A DNA stretch of 64,000 bases from assembly GCA_947044405.1 (NCBI GenBank), contig CAMRHE010000463.1:1043501-1107500 (forward strand), written 5' to 3'. Positions 11,051 through 22,704 of the stretch are shown in pieces. Position numbers and translations under genes: made by a program. This stretch comes from Leptodactylus fallax. Lineage: Eukaryota; Chordata; Amphibia; Anura; Leptodactylidae. A model generated the notes under the pieces. The model was not told the origin of the DNA and did no database searches. It worked only from the letters and a program-made list of their open reading frames with translations. Each line of letters opens with the position of its first letter. Position 1 is the first letter of the stretch.

Positions 11051-12542
11051 ATACACAGCTAAGTACCCCTATATAATTATGTGTATATAATGGCCATATG
11101 TAGTGCCCCTGCCCCAGACCGCTTAGTACCCCTATATTAGGATGTGTATATAATGGCCATATGTAGTGCCCCTGCCCCAGACCGCTTAGTACCCCTATAT
11201 TAGGATGTGTATATAATGGCCATATGTAGTGCCCCTGCCCCAGACCGCTTAGTACCCCTATATAATTATGTGTATATAATGGGCATATGTAGTGCCCCTG
11301 CCCCAGACCGCTTAGTACCCCTATATTAGGATGTGTATATAATGGCCATATGTAGTGCCCCTGCCCCAGACCACTTAGTACCCATATATTAGGATGTGTA
11401 TATAATGGCCATATGTAGTGCCCCTGCCCCAGACCGCTTAGTACCCCTATATTAGGATGTGTATATAATGGCCATATGTAGTGCCCCTGCCCCAGACCGC
11501 TTAGTACCCCTATATTAGGATGTGTATATAATGGCCATATGTAGTGCCCCTGCCCCAGACCACTTAGTACCCATATATTAGGATGTGTATATAATGGCCA
11601 TATGTAGTGCCCCTGCCCCAGACCGCTTAGTACCCATATATTAGGATGTGTATATAATGGCCATATGTAGTGCCCCTGCCCCAGACCACTTAGTACCCCT
11701 ATATTAGGATGTGTATGTAATGGCCATATGTAGTGCCCCTGCCCCAGACCACTTAGTACCCATATATTAGGATGTGTATATAATGGCCATATGTAGTGCC
11801 CCTACCCCAGACCGCTTAGTACCCCTATATTAGGATGTGTATATAATGGCCATATGTAGTGCCCCTGCCCCAGACCACTTAGTACCCATATATTAGGATG
11901 TGTATATAATGGCCATATGTAGTGCCCCTTCCCCAGACCGCTTAGTACCCATATATTAGGATGTGTATATAATGGCCATATGTAGTGCCCCTGCCCCAGA
12001 CCGCTTAGTACCCCTATATTAGGATGTGTATATAATGGCCATATGTAGTGCCCCTGCCCCAGACCGCTTAGTACCCCTATATTAGGATGTGTATATAATG
12101 GCCATATGTAGTGCCCCTGCCCCAGACCGCTTAGTACCCCTATATTAGGATGTGTATATAATGGCCATATGTAGTGCCCCTGCCCCAGACCACTTAGTAC
12201 CCATATATTAGGATGTGTATATAATGGCCATATGTAGTGCCCCTGCCCCAGACCGCTTAGTACCCATATATTAGGATGTGTATATAATGGCCATATGTAG
12301 TGCCCCTGCCCCAGACCACTTAGTACCCCTATATTAGGATGTGTATGTAATGGCCATATGTAGTGCCCCTGCCCCAGACCGCTTAGTACCCCTATATTAG
12401 GATGTGTATATAATGGCCATATGTAGTGCCCCTGCCCCAGACCGCTTAGTACCCCTATATTAGGATGTGTATATAATGGCCATATGTAGTGCCCCTGCCC
12501 CAGACCGCTTAGTACCCCTATATTAGGATGTGTATGTAATGG
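11051..12542. repeat. 63-bp satellite array
   Basis: About 23 head-to-tail copies of a 63-bp unit containing CTTAGTACCCCTATATT, ATAATGGCCATATGTAGTG and CCCCTGCCCCAGACC. Copies differ at a few diagnostic positions (GACCGC/GACCAC, CCCCTA/CCCATA, TATATAA/TATGTAA). A run of these variants recurs exactly 630 bp (10 units) apart, for example 11551 and 12181. Confidence 0.96.
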
Positions 12543-13760
12543 CTAGAGATGACTGAATCGAAGCTGACGAAGTGGAATTCGATAAGAATTTCAGGAAATC
12601 TTCGATTTGCATTGATTCTGGATTTCCTCACATTTCGTGGTAACAAATTGCACAGCTCTGATCGGGGGTTTTAACTCCTTGGATGCCGCGGTCAAACATG
12701 ACCGCGGCATCCAAGGGGTTCCGCCATGCTACCTGTCCCCCTTGGTACCCCCCACGGTGGTTAAAAATAAAAAAAAAATACTGATACTCACCTGTCCTGG
12801 GCTCAGCAGTAACTCTGGAGCTCTTCCGGCCTTCCCCAGGCCTCACTGCTGGGGCCTAGGATTTTTTGCCCCAGCGGTCACCTGGAGTGTGCCGGCGTAA
12901 TGACGTCATCGTGCCCCCACGTGACCACTGACGCCCAATCACAGGCCCCAGCAGCGACGTCTGTGGAGCAGGACTTAATTCGGAAGGAAGAAGAGGAGCG
13001 AGGCGGATGGTCAGACATCTGAGTTCCCAGGAGAGGTGAGGTGAGTATAAGTGTTTGTTATTTTTAATCACTTCCCCTGGGTCTCCGATTATTATAATCT
13101 GGGGTCTGAGGAGACCTCCGAGTATAATAATAGCACCAGCATTAGGAAGGGGGGGGGGGTCTTTTTTTTTTTTTTTTACATTTTTTCTTTTTGTCCCCAT
13201 AGGTTATTGAAGTAGCGATATCTGATTGCTGATTCAATAGGTATATGCTGCAATACACGTGTATTGCAGTATATAGTAGGCTGTCAGCCCGTGCAGACAC
13301 ATATAGCCTGACAGTCTCCATTCAGGATCAACCAGGTATGTGGAGGGACAGCGATGTGGCAGACCCCGGGCTGTCGCATAGGAGCAGCGGCACCCCCCGT
13401 GATTGGGGGGGCTGATCGGGACCCCAATATATAATAAAAACCCCTGAGATGCCACAATCATGTTTGACCACGGCATCTCAGGGGTTAACACCCACGATTA
13501 GAGCTCAGCTCCGACCGGGGGTGTTAGAGGACAGTGTCAGCCGTTACATACAGCTGGGTGCACACACAGTTTCTGTATACGTATCATGCTTCCACCGTGG
13601 TTTGTGGGAAGTCCTTCCCAGCAGCGCTGTACTATTAGGATGGATTTTGGGAAGGGGTTTACGCGATTCGCTGCAAATTAATTCGTATAAAATCAAATTG
13701 TTTTGGAAACTTCGGAGAATCAGTCTAATTGAATTTTTGAAAAATTCGCTCATCTCTAGT
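12543..13760. mobile_element. TIR DNA element with 6-bp target duplication, non-autonomous, copy 1
   Basis: Ends are CTAGAGATGA and TCATCTCTAG, perfect inverted 10-mers with longer imperfect similarity. TAATGG precedes the element (12537-12542) and follows it (13761-13766), and the 63-bp satellite resumes. No transposase is visible. Inside are a near-perfect palindrome (12677-12716), a poly-T stretch and G/C-rich non-coding DNA. A second, inverted and shorter copy lies at 62395-63000. The superfamily is not resolved; a 6-bp duplication does not fit Tc1 (2 bp) or hAT (8 bp). Confidence 0.85.
12677..12716. repeat. Near-perfect palindrome inside the TIR element
   Basis: Arms 12677-12694 and 12699-12716 are exact reverse complements (18 bp, CCTTGGATGCCGCGGTCA) around the 4-nt loop AACA. 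A degenerate relative of one arm lies near 13466-13486. Confidence 0.95.
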
Positions 13761-13824
13761 AATGGCCAAATGTAGTGCCCCTGCCCTAGACAGCTTAGTA
13801 CCCCTATATAATAATGTGTATATA
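13761..13824. repeat. 63-bp satellite remnant
   Basis: One diverged satellite unit (TAATGGCCAAATGTAGTGCC then CAGCTTAGTACCCC) between the TIR element and the Tc1 material. It shows that the array originally continued through this point. Confidence 0.9.
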
Positions 13825-13948
13825 CAGTGCCTTGCGAAAGTATTCGGCCCCCTTATAAATAATAGCCCCTTTAACAATACCCTCCTTACAAAGTTTCCCT
13901 CTTATAAATAAAAAACACCTCATTATAATAGCCGCCTCTCTATATATA
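13825..13948. repeat. Isolated Tc1 terminal fragment plus AT-rich filler
   Basis: The first ~30 bp (CAGTGCCTTGCGAAAGTATT then CGGCCCCCTT) match the outer tip of the Tc1 element that starts at 13949. The similarity then stops and AT-rich sequence with repeated TTATAAATAA-like blocks follows. There is no transposase or second end here. Confidence 0.8.
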
Positions 13949-15523
13949 CAGTGCCTTACGAAAGTATTCGCCCCCCTTGAACTTTTCAACCTTTTGCCAC
14001 ATTTCAGGCTTCAAACATAAGGATATAAAATTTTAATTTTTTGGTGAAGAATCAACAAGTGGGACACAATCGTGAAGTGGAACGAAATTTATTGGTTATT
14101 TTAATCTTTTGTAAAAAATAAAAAACTGAAAAGTGGGGCGTGCAATATTATTCGGCCCCTTTACTTTCAGTGCAGCAAACTCAGTCCAGAAGTTCAGTGA
14201 GGATCTCTGAATGATCCAATGTTGTCCTAAATGACTGATGATAAATATAATCCACCTGTGTGTACAAGTCTCCGTATAAATGCACCTGCTCTGTGATAGG
14301 CTCAGGGTTCTGTTTAAATCGCAGAGAGCATCATGAAGACCAAGGAACACACCAGGCAGGTCCCTGATACTGTTGTGGAGAAGTTTAAAGCCGGATTTGG
14401 ATACAAAAAGATTTCCCAAACTTTAAACATCCCAAGGAGCACTGTGCAAGCGATCATATTGAAATGGAAGGAGCATCAGACCACTGCAAATCTACCAAGA
14501 CCCGGCCGTCCCTCTAAACTTTCATCTCAGACAAGGAGAAGACTGATCAGAGATGCAGCCAAGAGGCCCATGATCACTCTGGATGAACTGCAGAGATCTA
14601 CAGCTGAGGTGGGAGAGTCTGTCCATAGGACAACAATCAGTCGTACACTGCACAAATCTGGCCTTTATGGAAGAGTGGCAAGAAGAAAGCCATTTCTCAA
14701 AGATATCCATAAAAAGCCACCTGGGAGACACCAAACATGTGGAAGAAGGTGCTCTGCTCAGATGGAACCAAAATCCAACTTTTTGGCCACAATGCAAAAC
14801 GATATGTTTGGCGTAAAAGCAACACAGCTCATCCCCCTGAACACACCATCCCCACTGTCACACATGGTGGGGGCAGCATCATGGTTTGGGCCTGCTTTTC
14901 TTCAGCAGGGACAGGGAAGATGGTTAAAATTGATGGGAAGATGGATGGAGCCAAATACAGGACCATTCTGGAAGAAAACCTGTTGGAGTCTGCAAAAGAC
15001 CTGAGACCGGGACGGAGATTTATCTTCCAACAAGACAATGATCCCAAACATAAAGCCAAATCTACAATGGAATGGTTCCCAAATAAACGTATCCAGGTGT
15101 TAGAATGGCCAAGTCAAAGTCCAGACCTGAATCCAATCGAGAATCTGTGGAAAGAGCTGAAAACTGCTGTTCACAAACGCTCTCCATCCAACCTCACTGA
15201 GCTCCAGCTGTTTTCCAAGGAAGAATGGGCAAGAACTGATAGAGACAACCCCAAGCGACTTGTAGCTGTAATCGCAGCAAAAGGGGGCGCTACAAAGTAT
15301 TAACTTAAGGGGGCCGAATAATTTTGCACGCCCCACTTTTTAGTTTTTTATTTTTTACAAAAGTTTAAAATATCCAATAAATTTCATTCCACTTCACGAT
15401 TGTGTCCCACTTGTTGTTGATTCTTCACCAAAAATTTAAAATTTTATATCTTTATGTTTGAAGCCTGAAATGTGGCAAAAGGTTGAAAAGTTCAAGGGAG
15501 CCGAATACTTTCACAAGGCACTG
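13949..15523 (+). mobile_element. Tc1-like transposon, family A, full length but dead
   Basis: Ends begin CAGTGCCTT and end AGGCACTG, flanked on both sides by TA, the Tc1/mariner target. Inverted repeats of about 200 bp run inward (13949-14150 and about 15310-15523). The interior carries one transposase reading region with a frameshift. A truncated 3' end of the same family is at 55677-55945. Confidence 0.95.
14333..15303 (+). pseudogene. Tc1 family A transposase, broken
   Basis: DD34E-type transposase that would cut and paste the element at TA sites. ATG 14333 starts an N-terminal paired-like helix-turn-helix region (KKISQTLNIPRSTVQAII, then the GRPSKLS linker) in one frame. At about 14722 a short deletion moves the reading into another frame, in which the catalytic part continues to TAA 15303. 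There the motifs SDGTK (first Asp, with Glu to Gly next to it), DNDPKH (second Asp) and PIENLW (third acidic residue) are kept. A second small deletion near 15236 removes C-terminal residues. It cannot give active enzyme as it stands. Confidence 0.93.
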
Positions 15524-15525
15524 TA

Positions 15526-15845
15526 ATGGCCATATGTAGTGCCCCTGCCCCAGACCGCTTTGTACCCCTATATAAGGATGTGTATATACGTAGTGCCCCT
15601 GTATAATAATGTGTATACTGTATAATGGCCATACGTAGTGCCCCTATATAATAATGTGTATATAATGGCCATACGTAGTGCCCCTATATAATAATGTGTA
15701 TATAATGGCCATACGTAGTGCCCCTATATAATAATGTGTATATAATGGCCATACGTAGTGCCCCTATATAATAATGTGTATATAATGGCCATACGTAGTG
15801 CCCCTATATAATAATGTGTATATAATGGCCATACGTAGTGCCCCT
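15526..15845. repeat. 40-bp satellite derived from the 63-bp unit
   Basis: After one 63-bp style unit (15526-15590), exact 40-bp repeats run to 15840 (AATGGCCATACGTAGTGCCC then CTATATAATAATGTGTATAT). The 40-bp unit equals the 63-bp unit minus 23 bp between two CCCCT copies. Confidence 0.95.
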
Positions 15846-16540
15846 GGTGATATCACAGGGGCCCCTGTATTTCACCCGCCAGGGCCCCGGTCTTAGCACT
15901 GCTGACATCTCTCTCCTGGCGCTGGTGTCTGCAGTCTGTTTCCAGCAGGAAGTGTTTGGCCCCCACTCCAGGGGCCACAGAGCTGTCACACACATTCCGG
16001 CATGTAGAGGAAACGTTGTGCGGCTTGTGGATCAGGAGCAGCGCCTGTCACACACATGTCGCCCTGTCACCGCACCCGGGACTAATAAAAGATGCTGGAA
16101 GCTAATAAAAGAGCCCCAGCTGCTGCACAGGCCGCCCTTAACCCTTCCTCTCCCTGCAGCATGGAGTCCAGGACATGGCTGACTGCAGACCAGAGATTCA
16201 CCACACTGTCGCATATACATGTAAGACATCTGTGGCTCTGGGAAAGCTGGGTGACCAACATGGCTGCCAGTGCGACTTAAAATGTGTCATCACACAGCTT
16301 TCCTGTACTCCGGAATTGTGAATCCCCCTCCTTGTGTAAGTCCGCCTCCTACGACTATTACCATCCAGGACCCTGGACAAGCTTCTGAGCACATGTAGGG
16401 CGGCTGCCATGTGGGTTATCACACAGCTTTCTCAAGAGCAGATAAAGATATTGACAACTCCCAAATCCCAAACCAGAAGTGTTTGTCACATTTCACACTG
16501 CAGCCCCACAACTATGGTGCAAGACGACAGGGCACACAGA
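15846..16540. other. Non-repetitive spacer, no gene recognised
   Basis: Mixed-composition single-copy sequence. Short ORFs here (for example 15838-16182) lack any recognisable motif. Nothing else is supported. Confidence 0.5.
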
Positions 16541-19500
16541 GGTATCACACCAGCCATACTGAGGATCACACCATACCAAGGATCACACCTTACTATACCG
16601 AGGATCACACCATACCATACTAAGAAGCACACCATACCGAAGATCACACCATACCAAGGATCACACCTTACTATACCAAGGATCACACCAGCCATACCGA
16701 GTATCACACCATACCAAGGATCACACCTTACTATACCAAGGATCACACCTTACTATACCAAGGATCACACCAGCCATACCGAGGATCACACCATACCAAG
16801 GATCACACCTTACTATACCGAGGATCACACCATACCATACTAAGAAGCACACCATACCGAAGATCACACCATACCAAGGATCACACCTTACTATACCAAG
16901 GATCACACCAGCCATACCGAGTATCACACCATACCAAGGATCACACCTTACTATACCGAGGATCACACCATACCATACTAAGAAGCACACCATACCGAAG
17001 ATCACACCATACCAAGGATCACACCTTACTATACCAAGGATCACACCTTACTATACCAAGGATCACACCAGCCATACCGAGGATCACACCATACCAAGGA
17101 TCACACCTTACTATACCGAGGATCACACCATACCATACTAAGAAGCACACCATACCGAAGATCACACCATACCAAGGATCACACCTTACTATACCAAGGA
17201 TCACACCAGCCATACCGAGTATCACACCATACCATACTAAGAAGCACACCAGACCAAGTATCACACCATACCAAGGATCACACCTTACTATACCAAGGAT
17301 CACACCTTACTATACCAAGAATCACACCAGCCATACCGAGTATCACACCATACCAAGGATCACGCCTTACTATACCAAGGATCACACCTTACTATACCAA
17401 GGATCACACCAGCCATACCGAGTATCACACCAGCCATACTGAGGATCACACCATACCAAGGATCACACCTTACTATACCGAGGATCACACCATACCATAC
17501 TAAGAAGCACACCATACCGAAGATCACACCATACCAAGGATCACACCTTACTATACCAAGGATCACACCAGCCATACCGAGTATCACACCATACCATACT
17601 AAGAAGCACACCATACCGAGTATCACACCATACCAAGGATCACGCCTTACTATACCAAGGATCACACCTTACTATACCAAGGATCACACCAGCCATACCG
17701 AGTATCACACCAGCCATACTGAGGATCACACCATACCAAGGATCACACCTTACTATACCGAGGATCACACCATACCATACTAAGAAGCACCCCATACCGA
17801 AGATCACACCATACCAAGGATCACACCTTACTATACCAAGGATCACACCAGCCATACCGAGTATCACACCATACCATACTAAGAAGCACACCATACCGAG
17901 TATCACACCATACCAAGGATCACGCCTTACTATACCAAGGATCACACCTTACTATACCAAGGATCACACCAGCCATACCGAGTATCACACCAGCCATACT
18001 GAGGATCACACCATACCAAGGATCACACCTTACTATACCGAGGATCACACCATACCATACTAAGAAGCACACCATACCGAAGATCACACCATACCAAGGA
18101 TCACACTTTACTATACCAAGGATCACACCTTACTATACCAAGGATCACACCAGCCATACCGAGGATCACACCATACCAAGGATCACACCTTACTATACCG
18201 AGGATCACACCATACCAAGGATCACACCTTACTATACCGAGGATCACACCATACCAAGGATCACACCTTACTATACCGAGGATCACACCATACCATACTA
18301 AGAAGCACACCATACCGAAGATCACACCATACCAAGGATCACACCTTACTATACCAAGGATCACACCAGCCATACCGAGTATCACACCATACCATACTAA
18401 GAAGCACACCATACCGAGTATCACACCATACCAAGGATCACACCTTACTATACCAAGGATCACACCTTACTATACCAAGGATCACACCAGCCATACCGAG
18501 TATCACACCATACCAAGGATCACGCCTTACTATACCAAGAATCACACCTTACTATACCAAGGATCACACCAGCCATACCGAGTATCACACCATACCATAC
18601 TAAGAAGCACACCATACCGAGTATCACACCATACCAAGGATCACACCTTACTATACCAAGGATCACACCTTACTATACCAAGGATCACACCAGCCATACC
18701 GAGTATCACACCATACCAAGGATCACGCCTTACTATACCAAGGATCACACCTTACTATACCAAGGATCACACCAGCCATACCGAGTATCACACCAGCCAT
18801 ACTGAGGATCACACCATACCAAGGATCACACCTTACTATACCGAGGATCACACCATACCATACTAAGAAGCACACCATACCGAAGATCACACCATACCAA
18901 GGATCACACCTTACTATACCAAGGATCACACCTTACTATACCGAGGATCACACCAGCCATACCGAGTATCACACCATACCAAGGATCACACCTTACTATA
19001 CCAAGGATCACACCATACTAAGAAGCACACCATACCATACTAAGAAGCACACCATACCATACCAAGGATCACACTGTACCAAGGATCACACCTTACTATA
19101 CCGAGGATCACACCATACCATACTAAGAAGCACACCATACCATACTAAGAAGCACACCATACCGAAGATCACACCATACCAAGGATCACACCTTACTATA
19201 CCAAGGATCACACCTTACTATACCAAGGATCACACCATACTAAGAAGCACACCATACCATACTAAGAAGCACACCATACCATATCAAGGATCACACTGTA
19301 CCAAGGATCACACCTTACGATACCGAGGATCACACCAGCCATACCGAGGATCACACCTTACTATACCAAGTATCACACCAGCCATACCGAGGATCACACC
19401 TTACTATACCAAGTATCACACCAGCCATACCGCGGATCACACCATACCATGGATCACACCATCCATACCAAGTATCACACCAGCCATACCAAGGATCACA

Positions 19501-19990
19501 TCATACCAAGGATCACACCTTACTATACCAAGTATCACACCAGCCATAACGAGGATCACACCATACTAAGGATCACACCATACCAAGGATCACACCTTAC
19601 TATACCAAGGATCACACCTTACTATACCGAGGATCACACCATACCAAGGATCACACCCTACCAAGGATCACACCATCCATACCAAGAATCACACCATACC
19701 AAGTATCACACCATACCAAGGATCACACCTTACGATACCAAGAATCACACAATCCGTACCAAGGATCACACCATACCAAGGATCACACCTTCCATACCAA
19801 GGATCACACCATACCATACTAAGGATCACACACCTTACTATACCAAGGATCACACCATCCATACCAAGGATCACACCTTACTATACCAAGGATCACACCT
19901 TACTATACCAAGGATCACACCATACCAAATATCACACTGTACCGTACAAGGATCACACCATACCAAGTATCACACAATACCAAGTATCAC
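16541..19990. repeat. Short-unit satellite with 280-bp higher-order repeats
   Basis: About 3.45 kb of alternating ~17-bp and ~22-bp units built on GGATCACACC plus ATACCAA or TTACTATACC. Diagnostic variants such as CACGCCTTAC recur exactly 280 bp apart (17361, 17641, 17921), showing a higher-order unit in the centre. Units become irregular toward 19990. Minus-strand ORFs across it are repeat artefacts. Confidence 0.96.
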
Positions 19991-20756
19991 ACCATACACA
20001 CCCATGATACATGGCCCCTGTATCTGCAGGATCTCCAGTGCATTGTGGGAAGATTGTATTATAGGTCAGTAGTGAGCAGTAAGTGAGCCCTGAGTGACCG
20101 ATGACATCACACATCTGCTGACCAGGCTCTCATAAACCGCCAAGATTTACAGACTGTTCCTTTAACACTTCCCAAAGGTCTCCTCCGAATCTGCCCTGCA
20201 ACATCCTGACTCCCCCTACATCTAGCTGTCCTGTATATGTCCTAATATAGGGGCCCCAACAATGTCCTGACCCCCCATATCTAGCTGCCCAGTATATGTC
20301 CTAATATAGAGGCCCCACCAATGTTCACCCCTTGGAGCTCTGTTCAGACTTTGCTCTGTCATGGCCTGCCCTGCTGTGCCTTCTCTGTGTCCTTCACTTT
20401 GTCCTCCTTCCTCTGCTCACATTGCTCCCTAGCCTCTCACCGCCCTCTGCAGGTTGAGTCCAGGACTGTCATGGAGGCCCGAGTCATTCTGTACGTGTGC
20501 ATAGTGGCATATAGGAATGTGACATCACATCTTAAGGTTCTCCAGCCCCTGCGTGCTGGATTTTTAACCCAAATCAAATGATCGATTGAAAGACCGGGAC
20601 ATGTGAATAAAAAACGTCAGACCAGGGTGTACGAGATACGTATGTAGGGTGTTGCCAGAAGAAGTTAGATCTCTGGGAGAATGTTGTGAGAAGGTAGACG
20701 ACCCGGGTGTGGATGTTGTCAGAAAGTAGATGACCCCTGCAAAACTGTCACATTCC
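19991..20756. other. Spacer, no gene recognised
   Basis: Single-copy-looking sequence with a local duplication of TCTAGCTG...GTATATGTCCTAATATA (about 20222 and 20280). I see no exon or transposon domain. Confidence 0.45.
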
Positions 20757-22480
20757 ACTGATAGTAGTATAATGTTGTACCGTGTTAGCCATTGAAAGTA
20801 GTGGAAGAGTGAAGAAATCAGGCGATACCTTTTAGATGTGGATGGATGTGGAGTTGCAGCATGTCGGGTACACCTGGAAAAACAAAACCTCCCAACAGAA
20901 CCAGTAACGCAGCTCATACAATTCATCCTTAGCCACAACCATTTTACCTTTGGAGAGGATCTATATCTACAGCGAATGGGAACTTCAATGGGGACCAGAT
21001 GTGCACCCCAATATGCAAATCTCTTTATGGCAGAACTGGAAGGAGCAGATTTATCAACATGCACCACCAAACCTATGATTTACCTCTGTTATATCGATGA
21101 TATCCTTGTCATCTGGACTGCAGGTGAGGAGGCCCTACTTCAATTCCATAATGACTTCAATGACTTTCACCTGACCATCAACCTTACACTTAGCTATTCA
21201 GGGAGTGAAATTCACTTTCTGGATACCACAATATACATTAAAGACCACCGGCTACTCACATCAATATACCACAAACCCACAGACAAAACGGCCTACCTGA
21301 GAAACGACAGCTTCCACCCCAAGCACACAAGACAATCTATTATCTACAGCCAGGCTATACCATACAATCGTATTTGCTCCGACAAAGCAGACTTGGACAA
21401 GAACCTCCTGGATCTGAGGATGAAATTTCTCAGATTGGGATACAAACCAAAAGTGACGGACAACCAATTAAACAAAGCGGCAGCCATTAACAGAGACAGT
21501 CTGCTCACATATAGAGAGACCCAGAAAGAAGCCCGAGTGCCCCTAGTTGTCACCTACAACCCACAGCTGGAGATCCTACGAAGGATTGCCAAGGATCTCC
21601 AATCTGTGCTACATAGGGACAACAGACTCAAGGGCATATTTCCAGTCCCCCCTCTCCTTTCCTTTCGACAACCACCAAACCTGAGGCGCATTATTGTCCG
21701 GAGTGCCCTGAAGGCCCCAACTGAAAATGGCACCTCACCTTGCCTACATAAAAGGTGCATGACCTGCAAGCACATCCACACCGCTGACAGTGTACCTATC
21801 CCACAGTCACAACAGGTGCACAGAATTAGGGGGACATTCTCCTGCAGGTCTTCCAATGTGGTGTATCCCATAATGTGTGTGCAATGTCCCACCACAGGCC
21901 TCTATGTGGGGGAAACAGGGCAGAGACTTAGTCAGCGCATGAACTCACACAGATCCACCATTAATAACAGCAGAACAGATCTCCCAGTGGCCGCACATTT
22001 CTCCGGAGAAAACCACTCTATTGAAGATTTGCGGGTTGTGGTTTTAATGGGACATTTTAAGACGCAGGAGGAAAGGAAAGAATGGGAGTACAAGTTTATG
22101 CAAAAATTTCAAACTCTGCAATTTGGACTTAATATTCCTGCCAGCTTCATGTCACACTATGTATGTCCTGTGAGGGTCACAAATCACCTCCTGATAGCAA
22201 ACAGATAACAGATCCCTCTGTCACGCACCACAACTTTCCAGATTGTTTTTTGACCTGTTGTAAATAACTTCTCTACTTAGATTGCATTTTGATTTGGTTT
22301 TTTTAAGGACTCTAAAATCCTTTGAAGATCATGTGTATAGAGCATAAATAATCTGTGAATTTTCAGTTCTTGTATAACACCATGTCTGAAGAAGAGATCC
22401 AGTACTCCTGAAAGCTTACTTATAAATATACTCAGTTAGCCTCTAAAAGGTATCGCCTGATTTCTTCACTCTTCCACACA
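20757..22480 (+). mobile_element. Penelope-like retroelement, 5'-truncated, with inverted terminal segments
   Basis: A reverse transcriptase plus GIY-YIG ORF is bounded upstream (about 20760-20833) by a sequence that is the reverse complement of the 3' terminal sequence (CTAAAAGGTATCGCCTGATT at 22443-22462 and a related end at 62120-62139). Inverted partial terminal repeats are typical of Penelope-like elements. The 5' part of the RT is missing. Confidence 0.9.
20838..22208 (+). CDS. Penelope-like RT with GIY-YIG endonuclease, N-terminally truncated
   Basis: 456 codons without a stop. The enzyme would copy element RNA into DNA at a nick made by its own endonuclease. RT motifs: GTSMGTRCAPQYANLFM near residues 49-65 and the catalytic YIDD at 21090-21101. 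The C-terminal part has a Cys cluster (CLHKRCMTC) and then the GIY-YIG nuclease (VYPIMC ... LYVGETG ... RMNSH, coded about 21859-21950). The RT begins inside the domain, so the first finger motifs are absent; the ATG used here is simply the first one in the open frame next to the inverted repeat. The long intact frame suggests recent activity, but this truncated copy is not autonomous. Confidence 0.93.
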   Translation: MDGCGVAACRVHLEKQNLPTEPVTQLIQFILSHNHFTFGEDLYLQRMGTSMGTRCAPQYANLFMAELEGADLSTCTTKPMIYLCYIDDILVIWTAGEEALLQFHNDFNDFHLTINLTLSYSGSEIHFLDTTIYIKDHRLLTSIYHKPTDKTAYLRNDSFHPKHTRQSIIYSQAIPYNRICSDKADLDKNLLDLRMKFLRLGYKPKVTDNQLNKAAAINRDSLLTYRETQKEARVPLVVTYNPQLEILRRIAKDLQSVLHRDNRLKGIFPVPPLLSFRQPPNLRRIIVRSALKAPTENGTSPCLHKRCMTCKHIHTADSVPIPQSQQVHRIRGTFSCRSSNVVYPIMCVQCPTTGLYVGETGQRLSQRMNSHRSTINNSRTDLPVAAHFSGENHSIEDLRVVVLMGHFKTQEERKEWEYKFMQKFQTLQFGLNIPASFMSHYVCPVRVTNHLLIANR

Positions 22481-22704
22481 TTTCACTGAAGAAATGCTCC
22501 GTATTCCTGACAGACTTGCGCCATCTGGAGGGCTACACAGCACACTGCACTATAGCTATATACAATGCACTGTTATGTCATGACTGACCTACTGTCAGCA
22601 CCGTGTATTTACAGGTGATCTGTGTACATATGACCCAAGGTCACCAGCACTAAGGACTCTGGGACTAATTACCCCCATCTACTTCATGAATCCTACAGCA
22701 AATG
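22481..22704. other. Short spacer, nothing recognised
   Basis: Single-copy sequence between the Penelope end and an inverted repeat. No motif is seen. Confidence 0.4.

Noticed and set aside
9038..11076. 674-codon ORF entering from the 3' LTR
   Set aside because: Repeat-only translation of the G-rich minisatellite; the Met lies in LTR sequence.
15838..16280. Host exons in the spacer (short ORFs 15838-16182 and 16092-16280)
   Set aside because: No splice context, signal peptide or recognisable domain; overlapping ORFs exist on both strands.
16486..18929. Repeated minus-strand ORFs with Ile/Gly/Val/Tyr periodicity
   Set aside because: Artefacts of the GGATCACACC satellite; they repeat at the 280-bp period.
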